DNA of 64,000 nucleotides from Flavihumibacter fluminis (GTDB taxonomy: Bacteria > Bacteroidota > Bacteroidia > Chitinophagales > Chitinophagaceae): contig NZ_JAKEVY010000003.1 in the NCBI RefSeq assembly GCF_021491375.1, positions 620,001 through 684,000 of the forward strand, given 5' to 3'. This document shows, in pieces, positions 60,413 to 64,000 of this stretch. A program made the translations under genes and the position numbers. Within the stretch, counting starts at the first letter, position 1. Every line of letters starts with the position of its first letter. The notes under the pieces are model-generated. The model did not search any database, was not told where the DNA came from, and saw nothing but the letters and a program-made list of their open reading frames with translations.

Positions 60413-60456
60413 AGATTGAGTTTCTGCCACAAACCTAAACAATTAGCGTGGCACAG

Positions 60457-60945
60457 TTAATGACATTTGAAATAATCAAAAGGCTCTTTGCAGTCCTCAC
60501 ACTGGTACAATGCCTTACAGGCAGTGCTGCCAAACTCACTGATCCTCCGGGTATGAAAGGATCGGCAATGCGGACATTGAACTGCTTCTTCCTGTTGAAA
60601 ATAATCCGGTGTGCATACCTGCTGTTTGGGATTTGGCGGTGCGATACCATAGGCCAGTAACTTTTCTTTTCCTGCTTCGGTCATCCATTCGGTTGTCCAT
60701 GCCGGTGAGAGTACTGTTCTGATGGTTACCGGTAAATAACCATGGCCTGCAAGTACCATTCTGATCTGCATCGCTATCACATCCATTGCCGGGCATCCGG
60801 AATAAGTGGGAGTGATGGAAATTTCCGCGCCGTTTTCAGTTTGCTTTACGTCGCGGATAATACCCAGATCTACTACCGATAAAACCGGTACTTCCGGATC
60901 CTTCACTTCTTCCAGCAATTTCCATATGGTCGATTCGGTTGACAT
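60457..60945 (-). CDS. paaD: Phenylacetyl-CoA epoxidase assembly subunit PaaD
   Basis: A 162-residue protein with the DUF59/MIP18-type domain (LEEVKDPEVPVLSVVDLGIIRDV; YSGCPAMDVIAMQIRMVL), expected to help with Fe-S or diiron assembly of the PaaABCE oxygenase. A C-terminal zinc-ribbon-like cluster (VQCPHCRSFHTRRISEFGSTACKALYQC, then CEDC) is typical of PaaD. It lies between paaC (38 bp upstream) and paaG. Confidence 0.95.
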   Translation of the reverse strand: MSTESTIWKLLEEVKDPEVPVLSVVDLGIIRDVKQTENGAEISITPTYSGCPAMDVIAMQIRMVLAGHGYLPVTIRTVLSPAWTTEWMTEAGKEKLLAYGIAPPNPKQQVCTPDYFQQEEAVQCPHCRSFHTRRISEFGSTACKALYQCEDCKEPFDYFKCH

Positions 60946-60983
60946 ATCTATTCATTACCCGTCTGTTAATGACGGTGGATTGT

Positions 60984-61781
60984 TTACCATTGCGCGCCGG
61001 GGTGACTGCGCTGCAGGTATTGCATTTCGGCCAGCAGGTACCCCAGGTGTTCCGTATGGATTCCCTGTTTGCCTCCTTTCTGGTACCAATTTGGTGCGGG
61101 AATCATTAATCCGGCCTGCTCAAATGCGGCACGCGTTTTTTCCAGCCAGGGCTCTCGATAATACTCCGGATTTTTTAGCAGTCCCGATGCTGCTGCCTCC
61201 AACTGAAAATCAGCTGGTATAAACAATTCTCCCACATAAGGCCAGAGCTGATCGATGGCTGTTTCCATGCGGTGATGACTTTCCTCCGTACCGTCACCAA
61301 GCCGAATCACCCACTCACCACTCCAGCGAACATGATAGTTCACTTCTTTCAATGATTTCTCTGCAATAGCAGCCAGCCTTTTATCAGCTGAATATTGGAG
61401 ATCCGTATACAATAATTGCTGGTACAGGCTCATAAAAAATTGCCGGGTAATTGTTACTGCCCAATCCCCTTTATTCAATTCCACCAAAAGATGATTGCGA
61501 AATTCCATCGCATCCCGCAAGTAGGCAAGATCATCTTCGTCAATTGATCCGATTACCTGGAGAAAAGCCGGTGAACTTATAATATTCGTATATGCATCCT
61601 TGTTAGCATTATACAGTTCCGCTGCGTATTGATAAAAATTTCTTGCCTGTCCGATCTGGTCCAGCGCAATATTTGATATGGCGATATCCTGCTCCAGGTT
61701 CGGCCCATGTCCTGTCCATTCGCTGTTGCGGTGTCCTAGAATTAAGGCGTCATCGGCCAGGTGAAGAGTAAGATGAAACAT
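60984..61781 (-). CDS. paaC: Phenylacetyl-CoA epoxidase structural subunit PaaC
   Basis: A 265-residue ferritin-like helical protein that pairs with PaaA in the oxygenase complex; its own metal site is usually degenerate. LADDALILGHRNSEWTGHGPNLEQDIAISNIALDQIGQARNFYQYAAEL and VRWSGEWVIRLGDGTEESHHRM are family hallmarks. It starts 129 bp downstream of paaB, with the third heptamer-repeat element in the gap, the only large gap inside the operon. Confidence 0.96.
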   Translation of the reverse strand: MFHLTLHLADDALILGHRNSEWTGHGPNLEQDIAISNIALDQIGQARNFYQYAAELYNANKDAYTNIISSPAFLQVIGSIDEDDLAYLRDAMEFRNHLLVELNKGDWAVTITRQFFMSLYQQLLYTDLQYSADKRLAAIAEKSLKEVNYHVRWSGEWVIRLGDGTEESHHRMETAIDQLWPYVGELFIPADFQLEAAASGLLKNPEYYREPWLEKTRAAFEQAGLMIPAPNWYQKGGKQGIHTEHLGYLLAEMQYLQRSHPGAQW

Positions 61782-61917
61782 TTGAATTAGGAAGTATGAA
61801 ATGTGAAGTATGAATTAGGAAGTGAAATGTGAGACGTGAGATGTCAGAAGTGAGATTTTGGATTGGTGTCACGTCTCACATCTCACATCTGACGTCTCAC
61901 ATCTGTCGTCTCACATT
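61782..61917. repeat. Inverted heptamer-repeat element 3, within the paa operon
   Basis: The gap between paaB and paaC holds GAAGTATGAA-type units (about 61790-61830), then GTGAGAC-like 7-nt units (61826-61855) and a longer run of complementary units (about 61868-61916) that reaches into the paaB stop codon (61911-61913). The two arms can form an imperfect long hairpin in either strand's RNA. Same family as the elements at 1969 and 14354. Confidence 0.75.
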
Positions 61918-62273
61918 GCTTTTAGTTCATCCGGTAAATCATAAAATGTCGGGTGCCGGTACACTTTATCATTGGCAGGGTCATAGAAGCTGGCAGCTTC
62001 ATCCGGATTGGAGGCATGGATGTATTTGCTCTCCACCACCCAGATGCTAATCCCTTCCTGGCGACGCGTATATACATCCCTTGCGTTTTCAATCGCCATC
62101 TGGGCATCTGCTGCATGCAAACTCCCCACATGTTTGTGATCTAACCCCATCTTGCTGCGGATGAATACTTCCCACAATGGCCAGTCGGCCTGGTTTTGAG
62201 TTGCCCCTTCCGCTTTTACCGGTTCGCGATCACCATAATCGCCATATCGTTGTATCTGGATAACTATTTTCAT
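61911..62273 (-). CDS. paaB: Phenylacetyl-CoA epoxidase subunit PaaB
   Basis: A 120-residue small subunit of the PaaABCE epoxidase. [41 protein letters not shown] is the family core, followed by [36 protein letters not shown]. Overlaps the end of paaA by 4 bp. The stop codon lies inside the repeat element that separates it from paaC. Confidence 0.96.
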   Translation of the reverse strand: MKIVIQIQRYGDYGDREPVKAEGATQNQADWPLWEVFIRSKMGLDHKHVGSLHAADAQMAIENARDVYTRRQEGISIWVVESKYIHASNPDEAASFYDPANDKVYRHPTFYDLPDELKAM

Positions 62274-63226
62274 GCTACTGCTGCGCTTTGTTTTTGAGCT
62301 CGTTTAGTTGCGAATGCGGTTGCTGCTTCCCGCACCCAGGCACCTTCTTCATGTGCTTTTACTCTGGCGGCAATCCGCTCCTTGTTACAAGGGCCGTTTC
62401 CACTGATCACCTGCCAGAATTCCTCCCAGTTGATTTTTCCAAAATCATAATGTCCTCTTTCGGCATTCCATTTCAACTCCGGATCCGGTAATTCCATGCC
62501 CAGGATTTTCACCTGATCAGCACAGATATCAACAAATTTTTGCCGCAGTTCATCGTTGGTAAAACGTTTGATCTTCCATTTCATGCTCTGCGCAGTATGA
62601 GGTGATGCGTCATCAGCAGGACCGAACATCATGATACTGGGCCACCACCAGCGGTTGATCGCGTCCTGGCACATAGCTTTTTGCGCTTCGGAACCTCTGC
62701 TCAGGGTCAGCAAAATCTCAAACCCCTGACGCTGGTGAAAACTTTCCTCCTTGCAAATCCGTACCATCGCACGGGCGTAAGGTCCATAGGAAGTGCGACA
62801 AAGTGGAACCTGGTTCATAATTGCAGCTCCATCTACCAGCCAGCCAATAGTGCCGATATCAGCCCATGTGAGCGTGGGATAATTGAAGATGCTGGAATAT
62901 TTTGCTTTTCCGGTGTGTAGCTGGTCGATCATTTCAGCGCGACTGATACCCAGGGTTTCTGCAGCGCTGTAGAGATAGAGTCCATGACCCGCTTCGTCCT
63001 GCACTTTTGCAATCAATGTCGCCTTCCTGCGCAGTGATGGGGCTCGGGTTATCCAGTTGCCTTCCGGTAACATGCCTACAATTTCGCTGTGTGCATGCTG
63101 GGAAATCTGACGGATCAGAGTTTGACGATATTTATCCGGCATCCAGTCTTTTGGCTCAATGCGGATATCCTGATCAACACGGTCCTGGAACTGCTGCTCC
63201 AGGTTAATAGTTGCCTGCTTTTCCAT
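62270..63226 (-). CDS. paaA: Phenylacetyl-CoA epoxidase catalytic subunit PaaA
   Basis: The 318-residue diiron oxygenase subunit that epoxidises the aromatic ring of phenylacetyl-CoA. Diiron ligands are visible in [21 protein letters not shown] and [13 protein letters not shown] (ExxH motifs). [21 protein letters not shown]-like and [19 protein letters not shown] segments are conserved. The first 4 bp of paaB overlap its end. It stands 52 bp after paaE in a gap that holds an inverted repeat and a duplicated GCGTAAAAA. Confidence 0.97.
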   Translation of the reverse strand: MEKQATINLEQQFQDRVDQDIRIEPKDWMPDKYRQTLIRQISQHAHSEIVGMLPEGNWITRAPSLRRKATLIAKVQDEAGHGLYLYSAAETLGISRAEMIDQLHTGKAKYSSIFNYPTLTWADIGTIGWLVDGAAIMNQVPLCRTSYGPYARAMVRICKEESFHQRQGFEILLTLSRGSEAQKAMCQDAINRWWWPSIMMFGPADDASPHTAQSMKWKIKRFTNDELRQKFVDICADQVKILGMELPDPELKWNAERGHYDFGKINWEEFWQVISGNGPCNKERIAARVKAHEEGAWVREAATAFATKRAQKQSAAVA

Positions 63227-63227
63227 A

Positions 63228-63270
63228 GCGTAAAAATAGCATTTTAGGCGTAAAAACTAACAACTGTTAG
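63228..63270. promoter_or_regulatory. Inverted and direct repeats between paaE and paaA
   Basis: CTAACA-AC-TGTTAG (63257-63270) is a perfect 14-bp inverted repeat. GCGTAAAAA occurs twice 20 bp apart (63228-63236, 63248-63256), close to two helical turns. A candidate regulator site or internal start for paaA. No matching TAnnTTTG box was found. Confidence 0.4.
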
Positions 63271-63278
63271 GGGATTGC

Positions 63279-64000
63279 TTATTTCTGGTCAAAATCGATC
63301 AACAGCTCTGTGCTTCTTGGGTGGCTTTGGCAGGTAAGGATAAAACCTGCTTCTAACTCATCGGGTTCCAGGGCATAATTGGTATCCATGGTTACTTCAC
63401 CCGTCACCAGTTTGGCTCTGCAGGTACAACAAACCCCGCCCTTGCAGGCATAGGGCAAGTCGGCACCTGCCTGGAGGGCTGCATCCAGGATAGCCGGACC
63501 CTCGAAAGGAACCTGTAATTCAAGTGACCGGCCATCGGCTTTAATGGTCACTTTTGCGAGTTGTCCAGGTTCGGTGGAAGCAGTTGTTTGCCTGGTCTTG
63601 GTTGCGGAATCCTGACCGGGCGTGGTAAATAACTCAAAATGGATGCGATCAGCTGGCACTTTTTTTTCCTGCAGATAATCGCGCACTGAAAAGATCAGTT
63701 GTTCTGGTCCGCACAGAAAATAGTGATCCACCTGCTTCCATTCCAGTAGTTTATCTCCCAGTGCTTCACATTTGGCAGCATCGATGCGTCCATGCAATAG
63801 TGGGGCATCGGTTTTTTCCCGGCTCAGAATATAAATCAGCCGAAAGCGATCCATGTATTTATTTTTCAATGCTTCGAGTTGTTCCCGGAAGATGATGGAT
63901 GCCCTGTTACGGTTTCCATACACCAGCGTGAACCGGCTCTTCGGTTCTGAAGCAAGAACAGTTTTAATGATCGAAATAATGGGCGTAATACCACTGCCTG
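63279..64000 (-). CDS. paaE: Phenylacetyl-CoA epoxidase reductase subunit PaaE (5' end cut by window)
   Basis: The electron-transfer subunit of the epoxidase; the visible 240 codons lack the N-terminal FAD-binding barrel. The frame is open to the window edge, with GSGITPIISIIK as the NAD(P)-binding strand. FRLIYILSREKTDAPLLHGRID and FLCGPEQLIFSVRDYL complete the nucleotide-binding domain. The C-terminal plant-type 2Fe-2S ferredoxin has the ligands in ACKGGVCCTCRAKL and a later Cys in ILTCQSHP. It is the first visible gene of the paa operon, so the promoter lies beyond the window. Confidence 0.95.
   Translation of the reverse strand, partial: GSGITPIISIIKTVLASEPKSRFTLVYGNRNRASIIFREQLEALKNKYMDRFRLIYILSREKTDAPLLHGRIDAAKCEALGDKLLEWKQVDHYFLCGPEQLIFSVRDYLQEKKVPADRIHFELFTTPGQDSATKTRQTTASTEPGQLAKVTIKADGRSLELQVPFEGPAILDAALQAGADLPYACKGGVCCTCRAKLVTGEVTMDTNYALEPDELEAGFILTCQSHPRSTELLIDFDQK

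Noticed and set aside
1-64000. tRNA, rRNA, insertion sequences, prophage, toxin-antitoxin or defence systems
   Set aside because: I looked for transposase, integrase, restriction, Cas and toxin-like proteins and for tRNA-like inverted structures, and saw none that could be supported.

Overview
The window is an ordinary stretch of bacterial chromosome, about 46-47% GC by eye and densely coded on both strands. It most likely comes from a Bacteroidota member close to the Chitinophagaceae. Supporting signs are promoters of the Bacteroidetes type (TTG, 19 nt, TAnnTTTG, seen cleanly before metF and rlmD), start codons mostly without Shine-Dalgarno sequences, a lipoprotein carrying an SDDDD-type surface export signal, signal peptides ending in the AQ/AQQ style, and typical content (rhamnose locus with a bifunctional RhaEW enzyme, ThuA/sugar-dehydrogenase/cytochrome c fusion, GH3 family protein, DUF5106-type thioredoxin, tandem rhomboids). 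I see no phage, transposase, CRISPR array, rRNA or tRNA. Both end genes are cut: an aldo/keto reductase at the left edge and paaE at the right edge.

Layout. 1-7.5 kb: aldo/keto reductase (cut) with an intrinsic terminator, a 600-bp non-coding stretch with degenerate repeats, an HSDL2-like dehydrogenase, lysS, a metallophosphoesterase/glycosyltransferase pair, and a flavin reductase-like/fumarylacetoacetase-like pair. 7.5-13.3 kb: a secreted serine hydrolase fused to a deacetylase-like domain, fabG, a FemAB/GNAT-fold protein, a GH3 protein and lptB. 13.4-18.5 kb: metF, a small beta-barrel, and an envelope operon of a TlpA-like protein plus a double-parvulin isomerase. 18.6-24.7 kb: rlmD, two rhomboids (the second lacking both catalytic residues), an EEP-family phosphatase, cysS, and a Dabb protein.

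24.7-42.0 kb is the metabolic centrepiece, an L-rhamnose utilisation locus: a secreted GH78 alpha-L-rhamnosidase, a two-domain esterase, a convergent GntR/LacI-type regulator, a huge secreted redox lipoprotein, a TonB-dependent receptor, then rhaT, rhaEW, rhaI and rhaB. Together they would release rhamnose from plant or microbial glycans, strip acyl groups, import the sugar and split it to dihydroxyacetone phosphate and lactaldehyde/lactate. The lactate utilisation genes lutABC lie 3.3 kb downstream, after an S9 peptidase and an MpaB-like protein. This placement fits the lactate made by the RhaEW dehydrogenase half.

47.9-57.6 kb: an MtfA-like peptidase, two FAS1 lipoproteins, a LytS/LytTR two-component pair with a beta-barrel candidate, mnmD, an AlkA-type glycosylase, a small secreted protein, a membrane-anchored patatin and obgE. 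58.6-64.0 kb: a phenylacetate degradation operon on the minus strand in the order paaE(cut)-A-B-C-D-G-I-Y.

Between genes there are two repeat families of interest: inverted arrays of a 7-nt unit (GTGAGAC-like) at three sites, and a GGGTAACCRACGGGT element. Most convergent gene pairs overlap at their 3' ends. I did not find a clearly new multi-gene system. The best leads are the pseudo-rhomboid partner, the unusual domain fusions, the repeat elements and a palindrome inside the rlmD promoter spacer.
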